From Capra hircus (taxonomy: Eukaryota; Chordata; Mammalia; Artiodactyla; Bovidae), in assembly GCF_001704415.2 (NCBI RefSeq), contig NC_030821.1:36563210-36627209 (forward strand): 64,000 bases of DNA, given 5' to 3'. Made by a program: the position numbers and the translations under genes. This document shows, piece after piece, positions 20,966 to 32,699 of the stretch. The notes below the pieces were generated by a model. That model made no database searches and was not told the DNA's origin. It was given only the letters and a program-made list of their open reading frames with translations. How positions within the stretch are numbered: the first letter of the stretch is position 1; each line of letters begins with the position of its first letter.

Positions 20966-21745
20966 ATGGTAGCTCTGTTTTTAGTGTTTTAGGGAACCTC
21001 CTTACTGTTCTCCTTAGTGGCTGTACCAATATATATTCTCACCAACAGTGTAGGAGGATTCTCTTTTCTCCACACCCTGTCTAGCATTTACTATTTGCAG
21101 ATATTTCGATGATAGCCATTGTAACCGGTATAATGTGATACCTCATTGCAGTTTTGATTTGCATTTCTCTGAAAACTAGTGATGGTAAGCATCCTTTCAT
21201 GTACTTTCTGGTCATCTGTATGTCTTCTTTGGAGAAATGTCTCTTTAGATCTTTTGCCCATTTGTTTTTAATTGAACTTATTTTCTGTTTTTTGAGCTGT
21301 TTGTATATTTTGGAAATTAGTCCTTTGTTGGTCACATCTTTTGTAGATATTTCCTATTCTGTGGGTTTTGTTTTGTTTTGCTAATGGTTTCCTTTGTTGT
21401 ATAAAAGCTTTTAAGTTTAATTAGGTTCCATTTGTTTATTTTTGTTTTTATTTTCATTATTCTGGGAGGTGAATCCAAAAATATACAGCTGTGATTTATG
21501 TCAAAGAGTGTTCTGCCAATGTTTTCCTCTAAGAGTTTTATAGAATCTGGTCTTACATTTAGATCTTTAATCCATTTTTAGTTTATCTTTGTATATGGTA
21601 TTAGAGAATATTCAAATTTCAGTCTTTTACATGTAGCTGTCCAGTTTTCCCAGCACCACCTATTGAAGAGACCGTCTTCTCCGTTGTATATTCTTGCCTC
21701 CTTTGTCATAGATTAATTGTAGATGTATCTTTTTTGAATAGCCAT

Positions 21746-22614
21746 ATTTAGAAACCAACAGGAGGAGATATCAAGAGGAGTGGAACCTAGTGATTCTCCA
21801 CGAATGAGCTGCAATTTATAAATGTGCTTTTACCCTACCAAATTCCAGTGTCTAAAGTTCTTGCCACTGTCTCTTTCCTGGCACGTTGGAAAGAAGCCTA
21901 TGGTTTATTTCCCTTTTTGCCATTGGTTGTTGAGTCTCACCATGTGCAGGGTTGCTCAGCTGACTTGTCTGTGGGAAGGGGAAAAATGTCCTTTTCAAAG
22001 GAATCAACTTTTGTGGTTACAAATTTGGGGTTTGAATAGACATTGGCCAGTTTCTTCTGAAATCTGAAACTTCCTTGAAATTCTCACCACCATGTTAATT
22101 TGTAGAAAATTGAGATATTTAAAAAGTGGTGCCCCTCCATAAAATAAATAAATAAATTTTCAAATCACATAACACCATTGTATATACACACTATGTGATA
22201 TATTACGGTTTAAATTTTAATGACAAGGAATAGCTTCTTTAGATTTAGCACTAAGATATGGGATTGAGTGTGATTACAGGATCAAGAAATAGATACTTTC
22301 CTTGTCCATAACCAGTTTCAACTCTGTATTATTTTTAATATCAATACAAGCAAGCTAACACACAAACCTAGGTTCCTTTGACTACCCTTTTGTGTTAAAT
22401 GTAAAATCTCTCACCAGGAACTTAGTAGAGGAACTCAGAGAGTCACAGAATTATTGAGCTGCCTGTAATGATTTCACTGTCATGATTTACTTTTTTATTT
22501 TTATTTTTTATCACTGCATCTCTCTGTCCATGTATTGCTGAGGGTGAAGCTGTGTTTTTGGTGAATAATCTATCCCCAGGATGGGAGAGGATATACAACT
22601 GTCTATGCATTTAT
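21746..22614. other. Unassigned sequence
   Basis: No repeat family or exon recognised. Contains a short AAATA repeat near 22141-22157 and otherwise ordinary AT-rich DNA. Confidence 0.4.
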
Positions 22615-22690
22615 CTGGGGCTTTGCAGGTGATGCTAGTAGTAAAGAACCCACCTGCCAATGCAGGTGATGTGAGCGACGCAAGTCTAAA
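22615..22690 (+). mobile_element. Bov-tA tRNA-like head, fragment
   Basis: 'ggggctttgcaggtgatgc' and 'taaagaacccacctgccaa', 'tgcaggtgatgtgag' match the 5' tRNA-derived part of Bov-tA. The Bov-A unit and tail are missing. Confidence 0.7.
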
Positions 22691-22920
22691 AAGTCTTAAT
22701 GCCTGGTTGAGCTAGAGATACATGAGATGAAATATCTACCTTTGTAATGGGAATAGAAAGAGAAGAGATAAAGCACAGGGTGAAATACAGAGGGCCAGGA
22801 TAAGAGCAGTGACAATGAAGAGGGAGAGATATATTAAACTGCTTTTAGGAGAAAAAAGGCACAGAAGTGAAGCGTTTGGTTTTTGAGTCCTCGTATCCCT
22901 ATACTTCTACTTCCTAGGGC

Positions 22921-23095
22921 CCTAGTTCAATCATTTGTGCCAGTCCAAGTTTTTTAAAGTTCTCAGAATCTTACTTTCCTCATTTGTAAAATGGGATAAT
23001 AGTACCTACCTCATTGGGTTTTTGTATGGTGTAAATGAGATAGTTAAAAAAGTTATCAGCGTCCAGTGCTTTGAACATAGTAATTCATGTTTCCT
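22921..23095 (+). mobile_element. MIR SINE
   Basis: Shows 'tttcctcatttgtaaaatgg', 'gataatagtacctacctc' and 'gtaaatgagatagtt', the conserved MIR series in sense orientation. A stretch after the LTR at 23575 ('agctattataattacta') resembles the MIR end, so the LTR may have entered this MIR. Confidence 0.75.
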
Positions 23096-23130
23096 ATGAG
23101 TTAACCGATACAGGTTGGCTATTTTACTGG

Positions 23131-23573
23131 CAGGATTCTCCAGAGAAACAGAACCAACAAGATAGATATTATTGTATTTATTATAAGGAATTGACTCATG
23201 CAGTCTGGAGACTCAGAAGATTCAAGATCTTCTGGAGACCCAGCAGAGTGGTCGAATAGTTCCTGTGTGAGTCTGAAGACCTGAAAACCAAGTGAGCTGG
23301 CTGCGTAAGTTTCAGTCCAGTGCAGGAGAGATCGACCTACCTTGAAAACAGAGAGAGCGAATCCTCCCTCCCCTGTCTTTCATTCTCTTCTGGTCCCCCA
23401 TAGATTGGGGGCAGCCCACCCACATATGGAAGGGCAATCCACTTTACTCAGTGTGCCTCTTCAAATGTCTATCTCACCCATAAACACCCCACACGTGCAC
23501 TTAGAATGGTGTTTAAATCAGTGTCTCGGCACTTCATGGCTCAGTCAAGCTGACACATAGAACTGATCACCAC
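23131..23573 (-). mobile_element. ERVL-type solo LTR (MLT2-like)
   Basis: Reverse of the family at 2744. It starts 'ggattctccagagaaacag' 'aaccaacaagatag', passes 'ggaattgactcatgcag' and 'gcccacccacatatgg', and ends 'caagctgacacatag'. Non-coding, no internal proviral sequence. Confidence 0.55.
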
Positions 23574-23687
23574 AGCTATTATAATTACTACAGCCACATA
23601 GCCTCCCATTTAAATCCCATTACTGCATTTTTCTATCTGTAAAACTTTGGTAAAGTTGCTTAATATCTGGCTAAATTAGTCATCATT

Positions 23688-23838
23688 GTTGTTCTATCGC
23701 TAAGTCATGTCCGACTCATTACGATGCCATGGACTGCAGCACGCAAGGCTTACCCATCCTTCACTGCCTCCTGGAGCTTGCTCAAACTCACGTCCATTAT
23801 GTTGGTGATGCCATCCAACCATCTCATCCTCATTTGAC
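23688..23838 (-). mobile_element. BovB 3'-end fragment
   Basis: About 150 bases of the reversed BovB 3' region: 'gctaagtcatgtccgactc', 'gactgcagcacgcaagg', 'gctcaaactcacgtccat', 'ggtgatgccatccaacc'. Strongly 5'-truncated. Confidence 0.85.
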
Positions 23839-24065
23839 ATACATCCAATCAGAGCAGATTTCTTTGGGGTTGCCTGGGAATAACATAATCTTTCCTCCTT
23901 CCACCCTCCTCTTTAAAGCTATATTCATCCTTTATAAAATGTGCATCTCTACTTTCACATACCAGGAAAGATCATTGGTGCTATTTCCAATGAGCTTTAA
24001 CCTATGTAAAAATGCTGGGATACGTCTTGAAAGCTGGCTCTCTTCCTTCCACCACAAACACTTTG
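23839..24065. other. Unassigned sequence
   Basis: No recognised element between the BovB fragment and the L1 end. Confidence 0.4.
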
Positions 24066-24469
24066 TTTTATTTTTTTAATATAAATTTATTTATTTTAAT
24101 TGGAGGTTATACTTTACAATATTGTATTGGTTTTGCCATACATCAACATGAATCTGCCACAGGTATACACATGTTCCCCATCCTGAACCCCCTCTCTCCT
24201 CCCTCCCCATTCCATCCCTCTGGGTCGTCCCAGTGCAGCAGCCCCAAGCATCCAGTATCCTCCACTGAACCTGGACTGGCGATTCGTTTCATATATGATA
24301 TTATACATGTTTCAATGCCATTCTCCCAAATCATCCCACCCTCTCCCTCTCCCACAGTGTCCAAAAGACTTCTATACATCTGTGTCTCTTTTGCTATCTC
24401 GCATACAGGGTTATCATTATCATCTTTCTAAGTTCCATATATATGCATTAGTATACTGTATATGTTTCA
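24066..24469 (-). mobile_element. L1 3' UTR (bovine type)
   Basis: Low-divergence reversed L1 3' UTR from a T-rich start to 'gcattagtatactgta'. Key blocks are 'attggaggttatactttac', 'gccatacatcaacatg', 'ctggactggcgattcg' and 'gtgtctcttttgctatc'. The same region in sense is at 41880-42270, so the two copies allow direct comparison. Non-coding, 5'-truncated. Confidence 0.92.
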
Positions 24470-24599
24470 CTGTCTCACTATTTAAATGTCACTCATGTCT
24501 CACTACTAGACACAAGCCCACATGGACTCATTGTATGTTTGTAACTCACATAATATTTTTATCAGTTGTGTTTCATTATATTACAAGTCTTCTAAGAAT

Positions 24600-25200
24600 A
24601 CAGACACTTTCAGATGTTGCTAAGGAGAGTGTGAATTGCTTTAACCAGCCTTTTCCAGAAAATAATGTATGTATTCTTTGACCTGGGCATCTCATTTTGG
24701 GAAACATATCCTGTAGATAACAATAGCCTCTGAGATGCAAAGCTATGGTTAATGATATTTCCTATATTGTTATTTGCAGTGACAATAGAAGTGGAAACAG
24801 ATGGAATAGAAGGAAAATTGACTAAATTATAGTATTCCATAATAGAGATTATAATGACCAGAGGGATGTCCATGACATTTTATTAAAAACAAAAGCAAGC
24901 AATGGATCCATACGCATAATATGACCCCATGTTTAGGGCATAATTAAAATATTTTATTTGTAGTTTATATCTTTGCATGAACATATATATTTATTTCAAA
25001 GATATATGTATTGATCATAGAGGAAGGGGTGGAATAATTCACATCAAACTATTAACATTGATTACTTGAGGGTTGATGGAGTAAAAATGAGGTAGAGTGA
25101 GATTGTTAATCTTTTCCTTATATCCTTGAGTATTCTTATATTTCATTATTAGAACAAACTTGCATTATTTTTTAATTGAAAAATAACCCCGATAAATGAA
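24600..25200 (+). mobile_element. Old L1 3' end
   Basis: Sense blocks 'tttgacctgggcatctcat', 'cctgtagataacaatag', 'tatgaccccatgtttag' and 'atcaaactattaacattg' follow the 3' end of old mammalian L1 (ORF2 end, then UTR). No usable frame. Confidence 0.6.
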
Positions 25201-25591
25201 AGGAAAAATAAACCTTTCACTATTATCTCATGAAATGATAAACCATCTATTTTGGAACAAGCCATAATAGACATAATGAGAATGATGTGATAATTAGCAA
25301 GACTTGGATAAATAATCTTAACTTTGGAGTCAGAAGATGCTGGCAGTGACTGGTCTCCCTGACAGAATTTGAGAAACTGGGCTTGCTACCTGCTTTAAAA
25401 TGTCATCACTCCTAGAGTGTCTTCTGGGCCTTCACCTGTGCTTTTGAACTTGATTACTGTGTGGGGTGACCTATCAGAGAGTTCACACACTGGCAGGGCT
25501 TAGATTATTGATTTTATTTAAACAATATTTATTTAATGAAACTCATAATAATAGTATTAAATTAATACTATTCAAATAATATTTAAATAAT
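25201..25591. other. Unassigned sequence, AT-rich at right
   Basis: No recognised element. Bases 25505-25600 are almost all A and T and contain a near-perfect palindrome. Confidence 0.4.
25550..25572. repeat. AT palindrome
   Basis: Arms AATAGTATTAA and TTAATACTATT are inverted copies around a single central base. It lies beside other AATATT-rich words just before the Bov-A insertion. Could extrude as a cruciform, or simply be low-complexity chance. Confidence 0.7.
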
Positions 25592-25605
25592 ATTAACAAG
25601 TATGA

Positions 25606-25732
25606 AGTGAAAGTGAAGTCGCTCAGTTGTGTCTGACTCTTTGCGACCCTGTGGACTGTAGCCTACCAAGCTCCTCCATCCTTGGGATTTTCCAGGTAAG
25701 AGTACTGGAGTGGGTTGCCATTTCCTACTCCA
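25606..25732 (-). mobile_element. Bov-A monomer with 14-base target-site duplication
   Basis: A single Bov-A unit in reverse, from 'agtgaaagtgaagtcgctc' to 'gccatttcctactcc'-like end. The perfect duplication attaacaagtatga flanks it at 25592-25605 and 25733-25746. It lacks both the tRNA head and the second Bov-A unit, so it is either a 5'-truncated Bov-tA or Bov-A2 copy or a true monomer. Confidence 0.93.
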
Positions 25733-25771
25733 ATTAACAAGTATGAGTGTCAATAGTTTATCATACATGCA

Positions 25772-25950
25772 TGCTTGGTTGCTAAGTCATGTGTGACTCT
25801 TTGCAACCCCAAAGACTATAGCCCTCCAGACTTTTCTGTCCATGGGGTTTTCCAGGCAAGAATACTGTAGTGCGTTGCCATTTCCTCCTTTGGGGATCTT
25901 TCTAACCCAGGGATTGAACTTGAGTCTCCTGTGTCTCCTGCATTGACAGA
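25772..25950 (-). mobile_element. Bov-tA SINE, left arm of head-to-head pair
   Basis: Reverse copy from 'gcttggttgctaagtcatg' to 'ctcctgcattgacag'. The last bases of the tRNA-like head are lost at the junction with the next SINE. Confidence 0.88.
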
Positions 25951-25957
25951 AACCCTT

Positions 25958-26160
25958 GGGCTTCCCAGATGGCTTAGTGGTAAAGAAACTGCCTGCCAAG
26001 CAGGAGATGTGGGTACAGTTTCTGTGTTGGGAAGATCCCCTGGAAAAGGAAACAGAAACCCCCTCTAGTATTCTTGCCTGGGAAGTCCCATGGATGGAGG
26101 AGCCTGGTGGGCTACAGTCCATGGGGTCACAAAGAGTTGGACATGACTTAGCAGCTAAAC
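25958..26160 (+). mobile_element. Bov-tA SINE, right arm of head-to-head pair
   Basis: Complete sense copy from 'gggcttcccagatggctta' to 'gacatgacttagcagc'. It faces the copy at 25772 head to head with fewer than ten bases between, giving a long imperfect inverted repeat. Confidence 0.93.
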
Positions 26161-26161
26161 A

Positions 26162-27309
26162 ACAATAATTTAATAATGTTAAGAAATTATTAACAATAAT
26201 TTGTATTATTTTAATAAATTTATAACAAAGTTATCAACAATTTATCTATTGTTAAATTATTAATAATTAAATTAACAAATCCATTAGCCTCCTAAAAGAG
26301 CAGAAATGACATGCAAACAGCTAAGTGTAGACCAGGTAGTAGTCATGGGAGAAAAGCCCTAGAAAGATCCCCAAATCACAGCAATGCCCCATTCTGCTGG
26401 AAGTCTTCTGTCAGGAGTGGGTTGGAGGTGGTACTGGAAAGTCATAGGTGCTCTTAGAACATAGGAAAAGACAGGAGGACATGTGAAAGAATGGTAGAGG
26501 CCCTCTAACCCTTGAGGGAAACCGCCCAGCTTAGGGAATGAAAATTGGGCGAGGGAAGAAGAGAAAGTAGTGGAGTTGAAAGAGAAGGTGGTAAACAATG
26601 TGTTTGGACAGCCAAATCAGTGTGATACTTTGCAGTGACAGGTGAGTAGAGAAGATGATGAATGCCAGGAGGTCTGGAAGGGCCAGGAAGGACATGGGAG
26701 GTCATCCAAAACAAATAACGCTTCATTTGATGTTTGCTTATCATTGGCCTTGCTTGTATTTAGTCTCATTCACCAGCCGAGTCAATTCCGAGGGCTAATT
26801 TATAAAGCGAGGAAGTATGAATTATCTTCATTTACATAATCACTTTTCATAACCAAGATGTCTTAAGCATCCAGAAGGTTTAATGTGTCTCTGCATGCAT
26901 AATGGCATCAAATGATATATTTGGATTTCTCCTTTGAAAGGTTTCATTCTCCTTTGGCAAAGCAGAGCTTCTTGAATGAAGGGAAAGAACTGCTGCTCAT
27001 CAGAAAATTATAGTAAAAATATAAGGGACAGAAGTCAGTGTTGTAATAAGGACAAGAGACCCACAAGAAGACCAGAAAATCTAATTGGTTTGAGATAACA
27101 TGAAGCAGCTTTAACATCTTGTATAAACTATTTAAATACTCTTGGTCTTTATGGTCTACATACATCTGTAAGAGGGAAACTGAGGAGATCTATGATTTCT
27201 GTGGTCTTGTGTGTTACAAAATTCCCTAGGCCAGGAATTCTTTTGAAACTGATTCACAGACTTGGAGGGAGTGATGGGAAATAAAGATATAGACTTCAAA
27301 GTTATAGAA
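26162..27309. other. Unassigned sequence, AT-rich at left
   Basis: 26162-26285 is nearly pure A/T with repeated 'attaat' and 'ttattaa' words. The remainder is mixed single-copy-looking sequence without recognised repeat or exon. Confidence 0.4.
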
Positions 27310-27520
27310 AATTAATAGTTAAGAGGAGTCTCACTAACCCAGGTACAAACTCTAGCTCTAACATATGTTAGCAGGTAACCTCGAGAAAGTTTCTTTGTGC
27401 TTATGCCCCCCTAAATAAAACTGAGGATAAGAACAAGTCTCTAGCAATCAACATGGTGATTTAAATGAGATAATATGTATTAATGTGCTTTACAACACCT
27501 GATAAGCTGCAAGTGTTCGG
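27310..27520 (+). mobile_element. MIR SINE
   Basis: 'caaactctagctctaac', 'ggtaacctcgagaaagtt', 'aactgaggataagaac' and 'aatgagataatatgta' follow the MIR order in sense orientation. Diverged. Confidence 0.6.
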
Positions 27521-29699
27521 ATGGGGTAGAAAATAAAATGAAACATTTCAGTTCATGTAAGAGACAAGCTTTTCTTTTTTCTTTTTTAGGTAGTGATTTT
27601 CCCCTCCAGATGGAAAAAAAAAAAAACAGGATTGTGAGCATCTTGGCCATAAAAACACAAGTAAATATGGTAGTGATTTAGCAATACACAGTAAACAGAC
27701 CATTTCACAGCAGGAAGGAAGGAAGGAAGGATCGAGAGTCGAGCAAACAAAAAAGGAATAATATCCAGACAGGGAACTAACCAACTCAATGGCTAAAAAT
27801 ACTGTGGGATCATCAAGGAAAGTGAGTTGTTCCTTGGGTCACAAACCCTGTGATTTATCAAACCTAGCATATTCCCCTTCAGGAATGTTCTGTAGTGACC
27901 CCGTGATTATTCCACTTCCGGGGCTACCCTGCATTTCCTAGCCTCACTGGGGCTACTAATTGGACCCTGTGCAAGTTTGGCTGTGACTGTCGTGAGTGAG
28001 AGAAATGACCTAGGCCAACATCACCACCGTCACATGAGACCTCAGGCTTAAAATCTTGTTACGTGCTCATAGCACCTGCCCCTTCATAGCCCTGTCATGG
28101 GCTGACACCAAGAGAGTATAAACCCTTCCACGTGCAGTATTTAACTCATTGTGAGAAAAATGAAGATTTCAGAAAGGGCAACAGCGTATGTACCTGCAAA
28201 CAAACTTTGGGCATGGAAATATGTGACCTGCCAATGTTTTAGCCAAAACAGACAAGCAGCCAGTACATGCCCATTGTCTTCTTCTTGTCTTATGTGCTGA
28301 AATAAGCCATGTCCCTGCCCGTGGTGAGCTTACAGACCAGCAGTGACACACAGGAAACCATCTTTGGAAGGAAAGGGTGACCCAGTGGTGACAAGCTGAG
28401 ATCATTGATATACATTCCTGTCTCCCAGAAGTCCACAAGCTGATGAGAGGGACAGAAGTAAAAGGGGAATGGTTCTATAATATACAGGTTATAAGGATTG
28501 ATACAACTGGGCAGGATGGAGACAATGAATATATAGACGATACCTACTGGAACATTCTCCTATGTGCCCCTGGGGTGCAGTGGGAGAACATCTAGCCAAC
28601 TTAAGAAATGTCATTGAAATTCTAGGAGAAAAGATTGGGTACCAGGGTGGAATCAAATTGCTTTCTCCGCTTTTTCTTTTCTTTTCTTTTTTTTTTTTTT
28701 TGCACTTTGGAGCATAGACCACATTCCCCCCTCCCCCCCCCTGATTTTTGCCTCATTATTCTGATAGTTTTTTTGGTTGAAGTTGGCATGAGTGAAATTA
28801 TGAAGGCATTGCACAAAAGCATCCCTGAATTGTCTGAGCTCAAAATTTATCTCAGAAAAATTCTGTTCAAAATGATGGTTTTTTATGGTGGCTTTATTCT
28901 ATCATCATTAACCATCTTGGACCAGCAGGTCTGGCCTTCTGTCTTGACCTGGTGTGCCCTCAATCGAGACAAAGGATTAGAGACACAGAGTTGAGACAGC
29001 TCTGTGTCAGAGGCCCCGGGAGTGTCCCTGTATGAGCCATCACATGGGGGTGCACATGAAGGAGCAGTGAGGAGAGGAAAGCCCTGCCTTTTCGGTAAAG
29101 GGCACATTTGGTCTTTTCCAACCACAGCAGAGGACAAGGCAGGTTTCCTGGAAGCAGCTCAGGGGAGGGAAAAGGAAAATTAGAAGGCTTCATCTGAAAA
29201 GTTGGGGCTAACCTTGAATTCCTAATTGCCGCAGGTCTTAGAAGCATGTCTGTCTGTGGTATACCAGCCTTCAGTTGGGTGGCTCCTGGATCATGTCTCC
29301 TTAGTCAACCCGGCTGATGGCATCAGCACCATCAGCTTCCTTCCAGGAAAGCAGTGCCCATCCTCTGGTTTTCTGCTGAGTTGGTCTGGCCCTACTTAAG
29401 AGGAAAATAATTGGTATTCTTTACTCCTATGTTGGGCAGTCATTTCCCTTTGAGCCACCCTTCACATCAGGGCCAGCCCTCTGCCAAAGTAGGCACTAGG
29501 ACAGTTTGTTTTTAAGCACTTCATTTTTTTCTCCTGGTGCCCGTCACTCATCCTCTCCTTCTTCCCTTGGCCCCAATTTTTGGGACTCTTCCTGTTTTCC
29601 TGTGACTGTCAGAGGTAACTGTGGCCTCATCACTGTGGTACCTGCGCTCAGACTGCAAACTCTGTCTCCTTTTGGTATTGTCCATGTGCTTTAGAAGTC
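27521..29699. other. Mostly unassigned sequence
   Basis: Contains an A-run near 27613-27626, a short GGAA repeat near 27713-27730, and a stretch near 28300-28360 ('catgtccctgcccgtgg', 'gagcttacagaccag') that may be a diverged reversed L2 end. No exon or RNA gene is recognised. Confidence 0.35.
28665..28745 (+). repeat. Polypyrimidine low-complexity tract
   Basis: A T-rich run with scattered C (28670-28701) and a C-rich run with eight or more C in a row near 28734-28742, separated by about 20 mixed bases. Confidence 0.9.
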
Positions 29700-30300
29700 C
29701 TTTGTCTCATTGTGCCATGCGCCAGACACTATGTCAGACGCCATGGCTGTAACAATAAACAAGACATGGTGCTCATGCTTATGGAGCACACTGTTTTCAT
29801 GAGGCAGACAAGAATATCTGTGTCGCCACAAAGATGCAGAGTCATGAGACAGCAGAAAACACTGGAAGAAATGTCACTGTGGCAGAGCATGGCGACCCCT
29901 AACTACACTCTAGAGTTTATTCTGGATAGGCCACTAAACAAGCGTGCTGTAAACACAGGGGCGAGTGTGAGCACTCCCTGTAGGAAGCCCATGGGAATGT
30001 TATTCAAGAAGATATCAAGATCAGATTTGTAATTTAGAAAAGTCTCTTTTCTAGGTAGATTCAGGGAAGAGGACTACCTAGTCCTATTTATGTCAGAAAT
30101 CCAGATGAGAGATGGAGCAGCCTAGATTGAAATAGTGGGAGTGTGGGTAGGGAAGAGGAGACAGATTTGGGAGGTGTTTAGGAAATAGAAATTGTACATT
30201 TTGGTGATTGCTTGTGCCATTGTATGGGAAGATGGTGAGGGAGACAGAAGCATCTAGAATGACTCTATAAAGAGTGTGACAGAGGCTAGGGTGCCTTCCC
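29700..30300 (-). mobile_element. L2 LINE fragments
   Basis: 'tgcgccagacactatgtc', 'aacaataaacaagacatgg' and 'gcttatggagcacactg' are the reversed L2 3' end. 'gatttgggaggtgtttagg', 'ttggtgattgcttgtgcc' and 'tctagaatgactctat' near 30160-30270 match the more upstream reversed L2. The middle is too diverged to follow. One old copy is the simplest reading. Confidence 0.5.
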
Positions 30301-31188
30301 AGAGATGTGGAATGCACAAAGTGTTGTTGATTGAAGACTCTTATTTTGATGGTAGCGGGTGTAGATAAGGCTTAACCCAAGCTCAAACACTTTTTTACAG
30401 TCTGCGTGTCATTTTCATACCAAAGTGGCATCTGATTGGTCTTATTAAGTTAAAATATCTTTTTAAAATTACATCCCTAGGGAATTTTGTTAATGCCGGC
30501 AGTTTTAGAGACCATTGTAAAGCAATGGAAGAAACGTCATTTCGGGGCTGCAGGGCACGGTGGGACTGCCCGGAATCAAATTTCTATCATCTGGGTCTCT
30601 GCTCACTGTGTTTCCATGTGATCCTACCCTCCCTACACAGTTAATTTTTCTCTGACTTAAAAATTTTTTCTAATTTCTATATGCTCTATTCTTTAATTCA
30701 TTCTTTTATCCCTCCCGGTTCCATCATTGCCAAAACCCTGTCCTCTGTACAAAGTGTACTGGCTACAGCACAAGAGACCTCCCAGTTATGTGTACTTGTA
30801 ATCTAAAAGGAAAAGAACGAAGATTTCTTTCCCATGAACTCAGGATGCAGATAATCTCATTGCTGCCACAGAAGACATTTTGGAAGAGGGGTGATTAATA
30901 AACCAGTAAACATTCCCCAATCCTTGCTATTTCTCAGACACATAAGCTCAATGGTGTTGAGAGAGCTTAAGGAAGGAAGATACTTGAGAAATAAGAAAAA
31001 ATACTTTAATCTTTAAATATTTAAATTATTTAAGCTCCATGCCCCCTAGTTCCTTCATTTCTATCAATGCAGCTCTTAAACATATTCTTTGTTTTTCTTC
31101 CCTATTTCTTGACCTGTGGGTGTCAAGTGAAAGACTTGAATCTCCCATGCTCCTACTCCCACAATAGTTATATTTTGTTAGGATGTGG
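30301..31188. other. Unassigned sequence
   Basis: No classified repeat or exon. AT content rises towards 31010-31030. Confidence 0.4.
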
Positions 31189-31196
31189 AGGAAGAG

Positions 31197-31603
31197 TTGG
31201 ACTATAAAGAAAGCTGAGCACCAAAGAATTGATGCTTTTGAACTGTGGTGTTGGAGAAGACTCTTGAGAGTCCCTTGGACTGTAACGAGATCCAACCAGT
31301 CAATCCTAAAGGAAATCAGTCCTGAATGTTCATTGGAGGGACTGATGCTGAAGCTGAAACTCCAATGCTTTGGCCACCTGATGCAAATAACTGACTTATT
31401 TGAAAAGACCCTGATGCTTTGAAAGACTGAAGGTGGGAGGAGAAGGGGACAACAGAGGATGAGATGGTTGGATGGCATCACCAACTCAATGGACATGAGT
31501 TTGGCTAAACTCTGGGAGTTGGGGATGGACAGGGAGGCCTGGTGTGCTACAGTCCATGGGCTCACAAAGAGTCGGACATGACTGAGCAACTGAACTGAAC
31601 TGA
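31197..31603 (+). mobile_element. BovB 3' end, 5'-truncated
   Basis: Sense copy starting at the C-terminal coding part (ELWCWRRLLRVPWT-like reading) and ending with 'gagtcggacatgactgagc' plus 'gaactgaactgaa'. The 8-base duplication aggaagag is seen at 31189-31196 and 31604-31611. Only about 135 codons remain, with a disrupted frame. Confidence 0.92.
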
Positions 31604-31611
31604 AGGAAGAG

Positions 31612-32509
31612 AAAGAGCAATAGACTCTCCTGAGGAGTCACAGAAGGAATAGTGATGCCTATGAATAGAAAAATGTTGTTTAATAAACACTGAACTGGAA
31701 ATCGTGGAACCAGAAACAAGCACAGAACCAGAAATCCTGCAGTTTTTGTAGCTTAAACATGATAGACAAATACTTTCACCATTCATATGATTGGGCATCT
31801 AGCTACCTAGTGCCCTTCATTTTGCGGTGGGAAAGAGCACGTCTATCTGTTACGCAATGTGGACCTAGGAAGTGGTTTTGGATTGGTTTGGCTTCTTTGA
31901 GATGGTTTTGGATAAGACTTTGTTATGAAAGCTAAACACAAGTTATGATTGCATGCTATAAGAATGCCCCAGATCCATTGGCTGTTCAGGCTCCTAAACC
32001 CACACTGAAATCCTGTAGAGCCATTGTTGTCAGAGGCAATTTAGGAAGAACAGGACAAGAGTTAGCTCCTGGAAAATAAGAAAATGACTTTGGGACTTGA
32101 TTCTGAGGATGAGCAATGCAATTGCTACGATAGTGGATAGTGCTCAGTTCCACTTGGCAGAGGCACCTCCCGTGAATGAGTTTGTCCAAGTAACATGCCA
32201 GGACCCCTACCAATTCAGTGACATAATAGGGGGTAAGCATAGGAGAGAAAGTCTCAACACATTCCAGTAAAGTTAAAGGTAGGGGAGAGATGTCACATTT
32301 GTTTACTGGCATTTTACATCCTAAATAGAAAAACAGTGAATTGCTAGACTTATGTAGAAACATGAAATTCAGTAGTCAATGATAGTTGAAAATGGAGTGG
32401 GAGAAAGAGGAAGACATATTCATTTGCAGGAAAATTTTGTAGAAATTGCTTGTTCTTCTTAAATTCTACCAGAATTATCATGACAAATAAAATAAGACTG
32501 TTTTTCTTG
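31612..32509. other. Unassigned sequence
   Basis: No recognised repeat, exon or RNA gene. Confidence 0.4.
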
Positions 32510-32600
32510 AGTGCAATGACCATTGTATCCTCAGTAAGCGAGACATTTTCTGGTATATAGCAGGTGCTCAATAAATGTCTGCTGACTGAATGAATATATG
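32510..32600 (+). mobile_element. L2 3' terminus
   Basis: 'gcaggtgctcaataaatgtc' followed by 'tgctgactgaatgaa' is the well-conserved sense 3' end of L2. Confidence 0.6.
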
Positions 32601-32699
32601 ATCCAATGCTTACATTTATAGACAGACATCCACATATCACATCCATAAGACTTCTATTGTGATACCTAAGTAATATAAATTTTGTCTACCTATTATCTG

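Larger units (their letters stand above)
18870..21745 (-). mobile_element. L1 LINE 3' region (ORF2 end and 3' UTR), twice interrupted
   Basis: Segments 18870-19153, 20324-20675 and 20977-21745 join in order as one reverse L1. The 3' UTR comes first, then the end of ORF2 ('gacacttaggttgcttccatg', 'ccaacagtgtaggagg', 'tctttggagaaatgtctc'). A BovB and a Bov-A2 interrupt it. The frames are broken; it cannot make ORF2 protein. Confidence 0.88.

Noticed and set aside
22615..22690. tRNA-like stretch considered as a tRNA gene
   Set aside because: It matches the Bov-tA head and has no complete cloverleaf or anticodon arm that I can draw.
24012..24431. 139-codon open frame on the plus strand
   Set aside because: Antisense of the L1 3' UTR at 24066, which is non-coding.
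31026..31589. 187-codon open frame on the minus strand
   Set aside because: Antisense shadow of the BovB at 31197 plus flanking sequence.
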